DNA from: Gammaproteobacteria bacterium
Lineage (GTDB): Bacteria; Pseudomonadota; Gammaproteobacteria; SURF-13
DNA length: 32,489 nucleotides
Direction: 5' to 3'
NCBI GenBank assembly: GCA_030655395.1
Contig: JAURVQ010000110.1
Location: 1 to 32,489, forward strand
Shown: in pieces, positions 8,437-17,598 of the stretch
How the letters are laid out: every line of letters starts with the position of its first letter
Position numbering within the stretch: position 1 is the stretch's first letter
Program-made: the position numbers and the translations under genes
Notes under the pieces: model-generated
What the model saw: the letters and a program-made list of their open reading frames with translations, nothing else
What the model was told of the DNA's origin: nothing
The model's database searches: none

Positions 8437-8474
8437 AAATCCCCCTCCTGTCACAAGGAGGGGGATTTTGTTTT
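8437..8474. terminator. Strong hairpin between the E1 and E2-E3 genes
   Basis: A perfect 13-bp stem (8437-8449 with 8456-8468) around a 6-nt loop; the plus-strand tail is TTGTTTT, preceded on the other side by an A-rich stretch, so it could act on either strand. The arms begin AAATCCCCC and end GGGGGATTT, the same motif as the ends of the repeat at 1617-1681. It would separate or attenuate expression of the two genes of one enzyme complex. Confidence 0.7.
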
Positions 8475-8519
8475 GGAACATTGATTGAATAATTAAACCA
8501 ACACTCTCAACTGGCGCTT

Positions 8520-11500
8520 ATGTCCGAACCCCATCCCATAAAAATGCCGCAACTCTCCGACACCATGACCGAAGGTGTCGTGGTGAGCTGGGAAAAGAAT
8601 ATCGGTGACAAGATTTCGCGCGGCGACGTGGTGGCGACGGTGGAAACCGACAAGGCCATCATGGATGTCGAGGTGTTCCGCGACGGCTTTCTGTCCGGCC
8701 CGCGCGCAGCGCTGAACAGCGTGGTGGCGGTGGGGGCGCCGATCGCCTTTCTGGTGGCGAGCGCCGCCGAGGTGCAGGCGGAAGGCGCCGGTGCACCTCA
8801 GCCGTCGGCGCCTCGCGCAGAATCAAAGCCAGTATCTGCACCCGTAACCGCAACGCCCGCCCAACCTGCTGCTACTCCAGCGCCGCAAGCAGCCACCCAT
8901 ATCATCAAGATGCCGCAACTCTCCGATACCATGACCGAAGGTGTCGTGGTCGGCTGGGCTAAAAAGGTGGGTGACAAAATTGAGCGCGGCGATGTCGTCG
9001 CGCAGGTCGAGACCGACAAGGCGATCATGGACGTGGAAGTATTCCGCGCCGGTTTCCTGTCCGGCCCCATCGCGCCGGTGGACAGCGTGGTGGCCGTGGG
9101 TGGCGCGCTCGCTTATCTGATGGACAAGGCCGCAGACGTGGTGCACACCAGTCTCGCCGTGATGGGCAAGGGTGCGGTGGACAATGTCACCAGCCCGTCG
9201 GAACAGGAGGAGCGACATCGCCTCGCCGCCGCGCATCCCGCGCCGGGACACAAGGCGCCGCTCATGGGCGCCGAGCCGAGTGTGCCGGTGGCGCGCCCCG
9301 AGAACAAACAGGCGACGCCGCAGGCGCGCAAGCTCGCCGCAGAGCTGCACGTCAATCTGAACACGCTCAAGGGCAGCGGCCCGGACGGCGTGATCACCGC
9401 GCAGGACGTGCGCCGCGCGCAACCGCTGGAGCGCCCGAGCGAGGTCGCGCCGCAAATCCCCGCGCACGTGATGCCGGAAGTCCAGGTGCCGGGGCATGGC
9501 CGCGCCATGACCGCGATGGAGCGTGCGGTGACTCACTCCATGACGGCGGCGCTCACCATGCCGACGTTCCGTGTCACGTTGCACGCCAAGCCGGAAAATC
9601 TTATCAAGGCGGCGAAGCGCAAAGGCGTCTCGCTCACCGTGCTCATCGCCAAGGCCTGCGCGGAGGCAATCAAAAAACACCCGACCGTCAACTGGGCCTA
9701 TCAGCCGGTAGACAAACTGGTCGAGCGCGATGGTGTGGATATCGGCATCGCAGTCTCGGCGGATGGCGGCGGTCTCGTGGTGCCGGTGCTCAGGCACTGC
9801 GAATCGCGCGGCCTGGATGAATTAAACACGTCATGGCAGGATATGGTCGAGCGCGCACGCGTGCGGCGCCTGAAGCCGGAGGAGTATGCCAATCCGACCT
9901 TCATGATTTCCAACATGGGCATGCTCGGCGTGAGTTATTTCGACGCCATCCCCACCCCCGGCACGGCGGCCATTCTCGCCATCGCCACCACGCAGGAACA
10001 GGGCATGCCGCTCACCGTCACCGCCGATCATCGCGTGGTGAACGGTGCGGAGGTGGCGCTGTTTCTCAATACCTTGAAAGCTTATATCGAACAACCGGAG
10101 AACTGGATGGGAACGCTCGGCCCCGCCATACCCGAAGGCAAGTGGGATTACGACGTAGTCGTCATCGGCGGCGGCCCGGGCGGCGAAGACTGCGCGCGCG
10201 AACTCGCCGAACACGGCATCAAGGTGGCGCTGGTGAACGACGCGCCGCTGCCCGGCGGCGAATGCCTGTGGCGCGGCTGCATTCCATCGAAGGCTTGGCG
10301 CGCGGCGGCGGACCGCTTGCGCGACCGCGCGCACGACGCGCACCTCGGCGTGGAAGGCACCACCGGGGGCACATTGAATTTCGCACTGCTGGAAAAGACG
10401 CGGCGCAAGGTGCTGGAGACGCGCGGCGAGATGGCGAAAAAGACCGACACCGGCGTCAAGATCAAGCTCATCCAGGGTTTTGCCAGCTTTGAAACCGACC
10501 ATCGTTTATTTGTGGACACCTCCGCCAACGGCAACGACCCGCACCCGCGCGCACCGTTGGGCAATGGTTCCAAAGGCGAGCACATCACCTTCGGCTGCGC
10601 CGTGATTGCCGCCGGTGCGCCGCCGTTTGTGCCGCCGATACCCGGCGCACAGGAAGGCCTGAAAAACGGCGGCGTGCTGACCTCCGACACGGTGTGGACG
10701 CTGAAACAGGCGCCGAAAAAACTCGCCATCGTCGGCGGCGGCGCCATCGGTGTCGAGATGGCGCAGATTTTCCAGGACTTCGGCAGCGAGGTCACGCTGC
10801 TCGAAGGCCAGCCGCGCCTGCTCGCCGAAGTCGAACAGGAGATCGCCAAAAATCTGGCCGAGATTTTGAATAAAGACCCGCACCTCACCGTGCACGTCGC
10901 CGCCAAGGTGCAGGACATCAAGGGCAAGCCCGGTGCGATGAAGCTGAGCTTTGCCGATGCGGAAAATAAAACCCACACGCTGAGCTGCGACTACGTGCTG
11001 ATGGCGACCGGCAAGCGCCCGCTGCTGGAGCCGCTCAAGCTGGACAAGGCCGCTGTCATGGTCGAGAGCGGCGTGATCAAGGCCGATGCGCGCTGCCGCA
11101 CCAGTGTGCCGCACATCTTCGCGGCGGGCGATGTGATTGGCGGCTACATGCTCGCGCATACCGCAGCCACGCAAGGCCGTGTGGCAGCGGCCAATATCAT
11201 CGGCGAGGATGCCAAATACAACCAGAACAAGGACTGCGGCGTGATCTTCACCCGCCCGCAGGCCGCGTTTGTCGGCTTGTCCGTGGAGCAGGCCAAGGCC
11301 AAAAACATGGACGCCGTCGAAGTCAAAGTGCCGATGAGTATAGACGCCAAGGCCATGATCACCGATGAAACGCTGGGCCTGATTAAAATCGTTGCCGACA
11401 AGAAAACGCACCGCATCATCGGCGTGCATTTTCTCGCCGACCACGCCGACACTTTAATCGGCGAAGCGGTGATGATGGTGGCGGGCGACATGACGCTGGA

Positions 11501-11615
11501 GCAGGTGGCGCACGCGATTCATCCGCATCCTACCCAAACCGAACTGTTCGGCGACATGGCTCGACGCTTGTTGTCGCGCCTGCGGCGTACGGAAAAAGTA
11601 GCAAGTGGTAAGTAG
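8520..11615 (+). CDS. Dihydrolipoyl acyltransferase (E2) fused to dihydrolipoyl dehydrogenase (E3)
   Basis: 1031 aa. Order: lipoyl domain 1 (about 5-80, lipoyl lysine K45 in ETDKAIMD); Ala/Pro-rich linker; lipoyl domain 2 (about 128-203, K167, same motif); peripheral subunit-binding domain (about 262-300); E2 catalytic domain (about 325-530, H504 in DHRVVNGA); E3 (about 542-1031). E3 has the FAD motif [10 protein letters not shown], the redox cysteines C582 and C587 in CLWRGC, the NAD motif [16 protein letters not shown] and the C-terminal His/Glu pair in HPHPTQTE. The chain moves the acyl group to CoA and re-oxidises lipoate, with E1 from the gene upstream. The Asp usual in the E2 motif HxxxDG is Asn (N508). 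Its 3' end lies in a heptad repeat and gives the tail EKVASGK. argG follows after 2 nt. Confidence 0.92.
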   Translation: MSEPHPIKMPQLSDTMTEGVVVSWEKNIGDKISRGDVVATVETDKAIMDVEVFRDGFLSGPRAALNSVVAVGAPIAFLVASAAEVQAEGAGAPQPSAPRAESKPVSAPVTATPAQPAATPAPQAATHIIKMPQLSDTMTEGVVVGWAKKVGDKIERGDVVAQVETDKAIMDVEVFRAGFLSGPIAPVDSVVAVGGALAYLMDKAADVVHTSLAVMGKGAVDNVTSPSEQEERHRLAAAHPAPGHKAPLMGAEPSVPVARPENKQATPQARKLAAELHVNLNTLKGSGPDGVITAQDVRRAQPLERPSEVAPQIPAHVMPEVQVPGHGRAMTAMERAVTHSMTAALTMPTFRVTLHAKPENLIKAAKRKGVSLTVLIAKACAEAIKKHPTVNWAYQPVDKLVERDGVDIGIAVSADGGGLVVPVLRHCESRGLDELNTSWQDMVERARVRRLKPEEYANPTFMISNMGMLGVSYFDAIPTPGTAAILAIATTQEQGMPLTVTADHRVVNGAEVALFLNTLKAYIEQPENWMGTLGPAIPEGKWDYDVVVIGGGPGGEDCARELAEHGIKVALVNDAPLPGGECLWRGCIPSKAWRAAADRLRDRAHDAHLGVEGTTGGTLNFALLEKTRRKVLETRGEMAKKTDTGVKIKLIQGFASFETDHRLFVDTSANGNDPHPRAPLGNGSKGEHITFGCAVIAAGAPPFVPPIPGAQEGLKNGGVLTSDTVWTLKQAPKKLAIVGGGAIGVEMAQIFQDFGSEVTLLEGQPRLLAEVEQEIAKNLAEILNKDPHLTVHVAAKVQDIKGKPGAMKLSFADAENKTHTLSCDYVLMATGKRPLLEPLKLDKAAVMVESGVIKADARCRTSVPHIFAAGDVIGGYMLAHTAATQGRVAAANIIGEDAKYNQNKDCGVIFTRPQAAFVGLSVEQAKAKNMDAVEVKVPMSIDAKAMITDETLGLIKIVADKKTHRIIGVHFLADHADTLIGEAVMMVAGDMTLEQVAHAIHPHPTQTELFGDMARRLLSRLRRTEKVASGK

Positions 11616-11618
11616 AAA
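11598..11618 (+). repeat. Three 7-bp tandem repeats at the E2-E3 stop / argG start
   Basis: The heptads GTAGCAA, GTGGTAA and GTAGAAA follow directly on each other. The last contains the TAG stop of the E2-E3 gene, and its final A is the first base of the argG ATG. The same degenerate unit (GNNNNAA) builds the larger arrays at 17599-17682 and 25654-25731. Confidence 0.55.
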
Positions 11619-12835
11619 TGTCTGAAATTAAAAAAGTCGTACTCGCCTACTCCGGAGGTCTCGATACCTCCGTCATCCTCAAATGGCTGCAAGAAAATTA
11701 CCGCTGCGAGGTGGTGACCTTCACCGCCGACATCGGCCAGGGCGAAGAGGTCGAGCCCGCGCGCGCCAAGGCCAAGGCGGCTGGGGTGAAGGAAATCTAC
11801 ATCGACGATCTGCGCGAGGAGTTTGCGCGCGATTTCGTATTTCCCATGTTCCGCGCCAATGCGATTTACGAGGGCGAGTATCTGCTCGGCACTTCCATTG
11901 CGCGGCCCTTGATCGCCAAGCGCCAGATCGAGATCGCCAATCAGACCGGTGCGGACGCCGTGTCGCACGGTGCGACGGGGAAGGGTAATGACCAGGTGCG
12001 TTTCGAGTTGGGCTACTACGCACTCAAACCCGACGTGCATGTGATCGCACCCTGGCGTGAATGGGATCTGACCTCGCGCGAGAAACTGCTGGCCTATGCG
12101 GAGCAGCATGCCATTCCCGTCGAGATGAAGCGCGGCAAGAAATCGCCGTACTCGATGGATGCCAATCTGCTGCACATCTCTTACGAAGGCGGGGTGCTGG
12201 AAGACCCGTGGGCCGAGGCGGAGGAGGACATGTGGCGCTGGACGGTGGCGCCGGAAAAGGCGCCCGACAAGGCGACTTATCTTGAATTGACTTATGTTGG
12301 GGGCGATATTGCCGCTATTGATGGTGAGGCGATGACGCCGGCCAGGGTGCTGGAGACGCTGAACCGCATCGGCGGCGCGAACGGCATCGGGCGGCTGGAT
12401 ATCGTCGAGAACCGTTACGTCGGCATGAAGTCGCGCGGCTGTTACGAAACGCCGGGCGGCACCATCATGCTCAAGGCGCATCGCGCCATCGAGTCCCTCA
12501 CGCTGGATCGCGAGGTCGCGCACCTCAAGGACGAGATGATGCCGCGTTATGCGAGCCTGATCTACAACGGCTACTGGTGGAGCCCGGAGCGCGTGCTCAT
12601 GCAGCAGATGATCGACGCCTCGCAGGCCACCGTCAACGGTGTGGTGCGCGTGAAGCTCTACAAGGGCAACGTCAGCGCCGTCGGTCGGAAATCCGCTACC
12701 GACAGTCTGTTTGATCCCGGTATCGCTACCTTCGAGGAGGACGCCGGTGCGTATAATCAGGCCGATGCTGCGGGGTTCATCAAGCTGAACGCGTTGCGCA
12801 TGCGGATTGCGCGCCGCTTGAGAGACAGGAAATGA
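11618..12835 (+). CDS. argG: Argininosuccinate synthase
   Basis: 405 aa, normal for the short bacterial type. It joins citrulline and aspartate using ATP in arginine synthesis. Seen: the ATP pyrophosphatase P-loop AYSGGLDTS (residues 10-18), the TADIGQGEE segment, [11 protein letters not shown], the citrulline/aspartate-binding loop [15 protein letters not shown] and [10 protein letters not shown] in the synthetase domain. The ATG lies 2 nt after the stop of the E2-E3 gene with no distinct ribosome binding site other than GGTAAG, so translation is probably coupled. It overlaps ppnP by ATGA. Confidence 0.98.
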   Translation: MSEIKKVVLAYSGGLDTSVILKWLQENYRCEVVTFTADIGQGEEVEPARAKAKAAGVKEIYIDDLREEFARDFVFPMFRANAIYEGEYLLGTSIARPLIAKRQIEIANQTGADAVSHGATGKGNDQVRFELGYYALKPDVHVIAPWREWDLTSREKLLAYAEQHAIPVEMKRGKKSPYSMDANLLHISYEGGVLEDPWAEAEEDMWRWTVAPEKAPDKATYLELTYVGGDIAAIDGEAMTPARVLETLNRIGGANGIGRLDIVENRYVGMKSRGCYETPGGTIMLKAHRAIESLTLDREVAHLKDEMMPRYASLIYNGYWWSPERVLMQQMIDASQATVNGVVRVKLYKGNVSAVGRKSATDSLFDPGIATFEEDAGAYNQADAAGFIKLNALRMRIARRLRDRK

Positions 12836-13140
12836 GCTTCAAGAATGCGGAAATCCACCGCAAGGCCAACGTCTATTTTGACGGCAAGGTGACGAGCCGC
12901 TCCATCATCACCGCCGACGGCGAGATGAAGACGCTGGGCGTGATACTGCCCGGCGTTTACCGGTTTTCCACGCAGGCCCCGGAGCGTATGGAAATCACGC
13001 AGGGGCATTGCCGCGTCAAGCTGGCCGACAAGCAGGGCTGGGAGGACTATCAAGCTGGCGCGAGCTTTTTCGTGCCGGCCAATTCGCACTTCGAGATTGA
13101 GGTGGATGAGTTGCTCGATTATATCTGTCATTATGGCTAG
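12832..13140 (+). CDS. ppnP: Pyrimidine/purine nucleoside phosphorylase PpnP (DUF1255)
   Basis: 102 aa, small single cupin-like domain. Typical family features are visible: a [13 protein letters not shown] segment near residue 11, [14 protein letters not shown] in the middle, [12 protein letters not shown] and the ending DYICHYG. E. coli PpnP (YaiE) splits many nucleosides with phosphate to base and pentose 1-phosphate. The ATG overlaps the argG stop by four bases (ATGA), so it is the distal gene of the argG unit. Promoter-like sequence for the next gene follows it. Confidence 0.9.
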   Translation: MSFKNAEIHRKANVYFDGKVTSRSIITADGEMKTLGVILPGVYRFSTQAPERMEITQGHCRVKLADKQGWEDYQAGASFFVPANSHFEIEVDELLDYICHYG

Positions 13141-13165
13141 CCTGGGCCGGCCAGTGGCACTGTTG

Positions 13166-13194
13166 TTGCATTGTATTCAGTGTGTTGTTACAGT
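13166..13194 (+). promoter_or_regulatory. Candidate sigma-70 promoter of pbpG
   Basis: TTGCAT (13166-13171), a 17-bp spacer and TACAGT (13189-13194). Transcription would start near 13201, leaving a leader of about 18 nt. Both hexamers are imperfect. Confidence 0.4.
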
Positions 13195-13218
13195 ATTGTT
13201 CAAGTGATGGGTTAAGTA

Positions 13219-14145
13219 ATGATGAATAATAAAATGACCGCAAAGATCACAGGGCTGCTCAGGGCGATGTCTGTCTACGTCGCCGTAGGCACGCTGGGGC
13301 TCGCCTACAGTACGGCTGCGCTCGCGCTTTCTGAAACTGGCAAGGGGCCCAAGCTACTCTCCGACGGCGTTATCGTGGTGGACATCTCCAGCGGCCAGGT
13401 GCTGTACGCCAAGAATGCCGGCGTGGAACGCCCCATCGCCTCGATCACCAAGCTGATGACGGCCATGGTCACGCTCGACGCGAAACTCCCGATGGGGCAG
13501 AAGATACGCGTCACCCAGGAGGATGTTGACAGGCTGCGTAATTCCCATTCCCGGTTGCGGGTGGGTACGGTACACACGCGGCGCGAACTGCTGCAACTCG
13601 CCCTCATGTCGTCTGAAAACCGCGCCGCCGCTGCCTTGGCGCGCACCTATCCGCGTGGCCGCCACGCCTTTTATGCCAAGATGAATGCCAAGGCGCGTCT
13701 GCTCGGCATGAAGCACACACGTTTTGTTGAGGCTACCGGCCTGGACAGCGACAACGTCTCCACGGCAGAAGATCTGGTGCAGCTGGTGAGTGCCGGTTTC
13801 ACTTACCCCCTGATTCGGGCGATCACTACTACGACGAGTTACGAAGTTCGGCAGAAGCGCGTGGTCAAATACCGCAACACCAACCCTCTGGTGCGCAACG
13901 ATGACTGGCAGATCGGTCTCAGCAAAACCGGCTATATCAAACCCGCCGGCCATTGTGTCGCCATGCAGGCACAGATCGGCGACCGTCCGCTTGTCATCGT
14001 CCTGCTTGACGCTGCGGCACGCTACTCCATCATTGCCGACTCCAACCGTATCAAAAACTGGATCGAGGCTTCAGCAGAGACTAATACGCTGGCCGTGCAG
14101 GAACAGGAAGACGTGACCGGCTACAATGTAGCCGAGCTTTTCTAG
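13219..14145 (+). CDS. pbpG: D-alanyl-D-alanine endopeptidase (PBP7 type, S11 family)
   Basis: 308 aa. Residues about 8-38 form a signal sequence ending in Ala-Leu-Ala. The low-molecular-weight penicillin-binding fold shows all three active-site motifs: SITK (S75-K78), SEN (132-134) and KTG (236-238). The pattern ALMSSENRAAAALARTYP and the absence of a C-terminal amphipathic anchor fit the PBP7/PBP8 endopeptidase rather than DacA carboxypeptidases. It would cut D-Ala-meso-DAP cross-links of peptidoglycan in the periplasm. Two adjacent ATGs (13219, 13222) are possible starts. It converges on recJ with 26 nt between the stops. Confidence 0.92.
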   Translation: MMNNKMTAKITGLLRAMSVYVAVGTLGLAYSTAALALSETGKGPKLLSDGVIVVDISSGQVLYAKNAGVERPIASITKLMTAMVTLDAKLPMGQKIRVTQEDVDRLRNSHSRLRVGTVHTRRELLQLALMSSENRAAAALARTYPRGRHAFYAKMNAKARLLGMKHTRFVEATGLDSDNVSTAEDLVQLVSAGFTYPLIRAITTTTSYEVRQKRVVKYRNTNPLVRNDDWQIGLSKTGYIKPAGHCVAMQAQIGDRPLVIVLLDAAARYSIIADSNRIKNWIEASAETNTLAVQEQEDVTGYNVAELF

Positions 14146-14171
14146 ACGGGCTTTCTCGCACCCCCTTCTTT

Positions 14172-15899
14172 TCATTTCATGATGTGCTCGATGACGAGCT
14201 GCGCGCTGCGTACTCCACGGTAATCGTTGATATCAAGCTTGTAGACCAGATGCGCCCGTGAGGCGCCCTCCAGCCTTGAGAGATCATCCGCCGCAATGTT
14301 GAACGCGATGGCATCCAGCGCCGGCCCGCCCTGAGGATGCCTCACTGTCAGCTTGAGGTGTTTCTCACCCACCTTGCGCTGTTTGAGTATTTCAAACTCT
14401 CCATCGAATACGGGTTCCGGAAAGCCCTGGCCCCAGGGTCCGGCGTCACGCAGCGTTTGCGCCAGCGCCACGTCCATGGCATCGGCGTCGAGTTCACCGT
14501 CACTCAGAATAATGCGCTGCATCTGTTCGGGCGCGAGGTGACGCCGTACTTCAAGATCGAAGGCGCGGCTGAAGTCATCGAGCTGCGTGCGCCTGAGAGT
14601 GAGGCCCGCGGCCATGGCATGACCGCCGAACTTGCTGAGCAGGCCGGGGTGGCGTGCGGCGATGGAATCGAACACATCACGGATATGCACCCCCGGCACC
14701 GAGCGTGCAGAGCCTTTGATCTCCTCGCCATCAGTTTGCGCAAAGGCAATCACGGGACGGTGTACACGTTCCTTGATGCGTGCCGCGAGTATGCCGATGA
14801 CGCCTTGATGCCAGGCGGGATCGAATAAACAGAGTCCGTGGGGCAATGCGGTTTCATCATCGAGCTGCATCGCCGCAAGCGCGCTCAACGCCTGTTCCTG
14901 CATGTCGCTCTCGATGGCGCGCCGCTCACGATTCAGTTCGTCGAGCCGCTGCGCCATGCCCAGTGCGGCCGCGTAGTCATCGCACAACAGGCATTCGATG
15001 CCGAGCGCCATGTCTTCCAGCCGGCCCGCGGCGTTGAGGCGCGGTGCCACGGCAAATGCGAGATCGGAGGCACCGATGCGCTCCGGCTGCCTCCCCGCCA
15101 CGGCGAGCAGTGCCCGGATGCCCGCGTTAGAACGCGCGCTGCGGATGCGTTGCAGGCCCTGTGCGACCAGAATGCGGTTATTGTTGTCGAGTGTGACCAC
15201 GTCCGCCACCGTGCCGAGCGCCACCAGGTCGAGCAGTTGCGCGAGATTGGGTTCGGGTATATTTTTCTCGCGGAACCAGTGGGTCGTGCGCAGGTGCGCG
15301 CGCAGCGCCAGCATCACGTAAAAAATCACGCCGACGCCCGCAAGGTTTTTACTTGGGAACTCTTCGCCTGGTTGATTGGGATTGACGATGGCATCGGCCT
15401 CCGGCAGCAACACACCCGGCAGGTGATGATCGGTGATGATGACCTGCATACCATTCTGTTTGGCCGCCAGTACGCCTTCCACGCTGGAGATGCCGTTGTC
15501 CACGGTGATGAGCAGGTCGGGGGACAGTTGTGCAGTGACTGCCACAATTTCCGGTGTGAGGCCGTAACCGTATTTGAACCGGTCGGGCACGACGTAGCGT
15601 ACATCGCGCGCGCCCATGAGGCGCAATGCACGCAGCGCGAGCGCGCAACTGGTGGCGCCGTCGGCGTCAAAATCCGCAACGACGACCATGCGTTTGTTTT
15701 CGGCCAGCGCGGTGGCAAGCAGGGTTACCGCGCGGTTCATGTTGCTGCCGAACGCGGCCGGGGTGTGCAGATGTTCCAGGGAGTAGTCCAGCTCCTGCGC
15801 GGAGCCGATATTGCGCGCGGCATAAATGCGTTGCAGCACCGGCTGCATACCATCCAGAAGATGAGACGCGTCAGTCGCAGTACGTCGGATGATTTTCAT
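14172..15899 (-). CDS. recJ: Single-stranded-DNA-specific exonuclease RecJ
   Basis: 575 aa, normal length. RecJ degrades single-stranded DNA 5' to 3' in recombination and mismatch repair. DHH-family motifs are present: DFDADG (residues 76-81), DNGISS from 134, DHH (157-159) followed by the NPNQPG segment, and GGHAMAAGLTL of the DHHA1 domain further on; the C-terminal OB-fold region is intact. I chose ATG 15899: it overlaps the stop of the upstream RpfE-type gene (ATGA, TGA at 15896-15898) and has AGGT about 6 nt upstream. An ATG six codons earlier is less likely. Confidence 0.96.
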   Translation of the reverse strand: MKIIRRTATDASHLLDGMQPVLQRIYAARNIGSAQELDYSLEHLHTPAAFGSNMNRAVTLLATALAENKRMVVVADFDADGATSCALALRALRLMGARDVRYVVPDRFKYGYGLTPEIVAVTAQLSPDLLITVDNGISSVEGVLAAKQNGMQVIITDHHLPGVLLPEADAIVNPNQPGEEFPSKNLAGVGVIFYVMLALRAHLRTTHWFREKNIPEPNLAQLLDLVALGTVADVVTLDNNNRILVAQGLQRIRSARSNAGIRALLAVAGRQPERIGASDLAFAVAPRLNAAGRLEDMALGIECLLCDDYAAALGMAQRLDELNRERRAIESDMQEQALSALAAMQLDDETALPHGLCLFDPAWHQGVIGILAARIKERVHRPVIAFAQTDGEEIKGSARSVPGVHIRDVFDSIAARHPGLLSKFGGHAMAAGLTLRRTQLDDFSRAFDLEVRRHLAPEQMQRIILSDGELDADAMDVALAQTLRDAGPWGQGFPEPVFDGEFEILKQRKVGEKHLKLTVRHPQGGPALDAIAFNIAADDLSRLEGASRAHLVYKLDINDYRGVRSAQLVIEHIMK

Positions 15900-16903
15900 A
15901 TAAACCTGTAAAACCATGGGCGCAGTGTCCGCCGTGTGTTATGGAATACTCTGCCGTCCTCAGTGTACATATCCAATGTCTCGATGGCGCCGGATTTGAG
16001 CGCGCTGAGCAGCGGCGCGCACCATGTGGCGCTGAAGTCTTCGAGGCAATGCCCTGTGTCTGCTGCAGCGGGTGGGGCTATGGCCACCAGATGGCTGCCG
16101 GCCAGTGTCGCCCGCTGCAACCACTCCGCGCCGCTCGCGGGCACTGCGGCGGATGCCGCACCGTTCAGACGCGCGAGGCCCAGGCTGATCGGTTCATGGC
16201 TCCATACCTGCACGAAACGCTGTGACGCCACGACAGGCAACGGGCCACCACCCCAGAACCACACACTGTTGACGGGTACTTCACCCCGCGCTGCGCGTGT
16301 CCGATTGACCGGGCTGACGTGCAACTGCATCTGCACTTCGTTCAGCAGGCTGCGCCAGCGCGCAGCCTCGCGCGCGTCCTGAGCTTGCGGCAGGTGGTGC
16401 ATGATGTCGTGTCCCACCACGTCGTCGAGCGCGGTCAGCGTTACACAGGGATCCTGCGCCAGCCGCAGGTACCAGCGCTTCGGATGCGGCGTGCTGAACT
16501 CGAAGCCGCGCGCAGCAAACACGTCGTGGAGTTCCGCGCCCAGGGCGGCGGCCTCATCGGCACGAAGCGAGAGCGCATGATTGCCCAGCATCAGCAGCCG
16601 GTCACCGTCCGGCCGCAGCGAGACCGGATCGGCGCGCAGCCACCAGCCCGTGCCGGCGTTGTCATTGGCGCTGCCGGCATCATAGGCGTGAGTGACGGCG
16701 GCCACGGGCGGCGGCATGGTTTTATCGTACTCCGCCGCAAACAAGTCGAACAGGAGGCGCTCACGGCTCGCTGCGCACGCAGAGGTTTGTCCGCGCGCGA
16801 GCAGGGTACGCAGCGCCTTGGTTCTGGATTTCGGCGCGGACGCCAGCGCCGGATGTATCTGCGCCGGTACGATCAGACTCAAATGGCGCTGTGTCTGTGC
16901 CAC
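15896..16903 (-). CDS. RpfE-type protein (predicted phosphoglycerate mutase-like)
   Basis: 335 aa from a GTG start. It resembles the RpfE-type regulatory proteins that lie beside recJ in Xanthomonas and some other proteobacteria; they are also annotated as predicted phosphoglycerate mutases of the alkaline phosphatase superfamily. Visible landmarks are WLRADPVSLRPDGDRLLMLG, RWYLRL, GHDIMHHLPQG-like sequence, LNEVQMQLHVSPVN and NSVWFWGGGPLP. The biochemical role is not established; the Xanthomonas gene belongs to the rpf cluster that controls virulence factors. The identification rests on my recall of the family and the recJ adjacency. The gene starts 13 nt after the O-methyltransferase stop and overlaps recJ by 4 nt, so the three are probably one operon. 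Confidence 0.6.
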   Translation of the reverse strand: MAQTQRHLSLIVPAQIHPALASAPKSRTKALRTLLARGQTSACAASRERLLFDLFAAEYDKTMPPPVAAVTHAYDAGSANDNAGTGWWLRADPVSLRPDGDRLLMLGNHALSLRADEAAALGAELHDVFAARGFEFSTPHPKRWYLRLAQDPCVTLTALDDVVGHDIMHHLPQAQDAREAARWRSLLNEVQMQLHVSPVNRTRAARGEVPVNSVWFWGGGPLPVVASQRFVQVWSHEPISLGLARLNGAASAAVPASGAEWLQRATLAGSHLVAIAPPAAADTGHCLEDFSATWCAPLLSALKSGAIETLDMYTEDGRVFHNTRRTLRPWFYRFI

Positions 16904-16916
16904 GTAAGGGCGCCCT

Positions 16917-17588
16917 TTATGCGTCGCTGCGCTTCAGCGCGAGCGTGATGCCGTCCGCGACGGGAAGCAGGCTCAAGGTGATGCGCTCATCGTGCAGAAG
17001 CTTTTCATTGAGCGCGCGGATCGCCACGGTGCCCTCGTCGTGCACGCTGGGGTCGGCTACGTCGCCGTTACGCAGCATGTTGTCGAACATGATCAGCCCG
17101 CCGGGGCGCATGAGTTGCAGCGTGCGCTCGTAATAATCGTCGTAGCCGGTCTTGTCGGCGTCGATGAAGGCAAAATCAAATGTGCCGGCCTCGCCGTTGT
17201 GCAATAAACGGTCGAGGGTGTCGCGTGCCGGCGCCAGGTGCAGCTCGATCTTGTGCGCGACGCCTGCTTCCTGCCAGTAACGCCGCGCGATCTGTGTCCA
17301 TTCATCGCTTACGTCACAGGCGACGAGCTTGCCGCCGGGCGGCAGCGCCATGGCCACGCACAACGAGCTGTAGCCGGTGAACACGCCGATCTCCAGTGCC
17401 TTTTTGGCGCCCATGAGCTGCACCAGCAGCGCCATGAACTGGCCTTGCTCGGGTGCGATCTGCATGATGGCGAGCGGGTCACGCGCAGTTTCCGCGCGCA
17501 GGCGCTGGAGTAATGGCGGCTCACGCAAGGAGACGCGCGTAATGTAGTCGTACAGGGAATCGGTCAGCGTGATGGATTTGTTGGTCAT
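16917..17588 (-). CDS. SAM-dependent O-methyltransferase (caffeoyl-CoA O-methyltransferase family)
   Basis: 223 aa. Class I methyltransferase fold: the SAM-binding motif ALEIGVFTGYSS (residues 64-75), VACDVSDEW after strand 2, FAFIDADKTGYDDYYE with metal-binding acidic residues near 141, and GLIMFDNMLRNGDV for the second metal/substrate segment. The family methylates catechol-like hydroxyls with Mg2+; bacterial substrates are mostly unknown. I chose ATG 17588 because the conserved part begins there; the frame stays open upstream to 17660 but that portion encodes the heptad-repeat region and is probably not translated. No clear ribosome binding site is visible. Lies between tsaB and the RpfE-type gene on the same strand. 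Confidence 0.88.
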   Translation of the reverse strand: MTNKSITLTDSLYDYITRVSLREPPLLQRLRAETARDPLAIMQIAPEQGQFMALLVQLMGAKKALEIGVFTGYSSLCVAMALPPGGKLVACDVSDEWTQIARRYWQEAGVAHKIELHLAPARDTLDRLLHNGEAGTFDFAFIDADKTGYDDYYERTLQLMRPGGLIMFDNMLRNGDVADPSVHDEGTVAIRALNEKLLHDERITLSLLPVADGITLALKRSDA

Positions 17589-17598
17589 ATTAGAAACA

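Noticed and set aside
8823-11444. Long antisense ORFs over the E2-E3 gene (8823-9797 and 10506-11444, minus)
   Set aside because: Shadow frames of conserved plus-strand domains; no recognisable motif or ribosome binding site.
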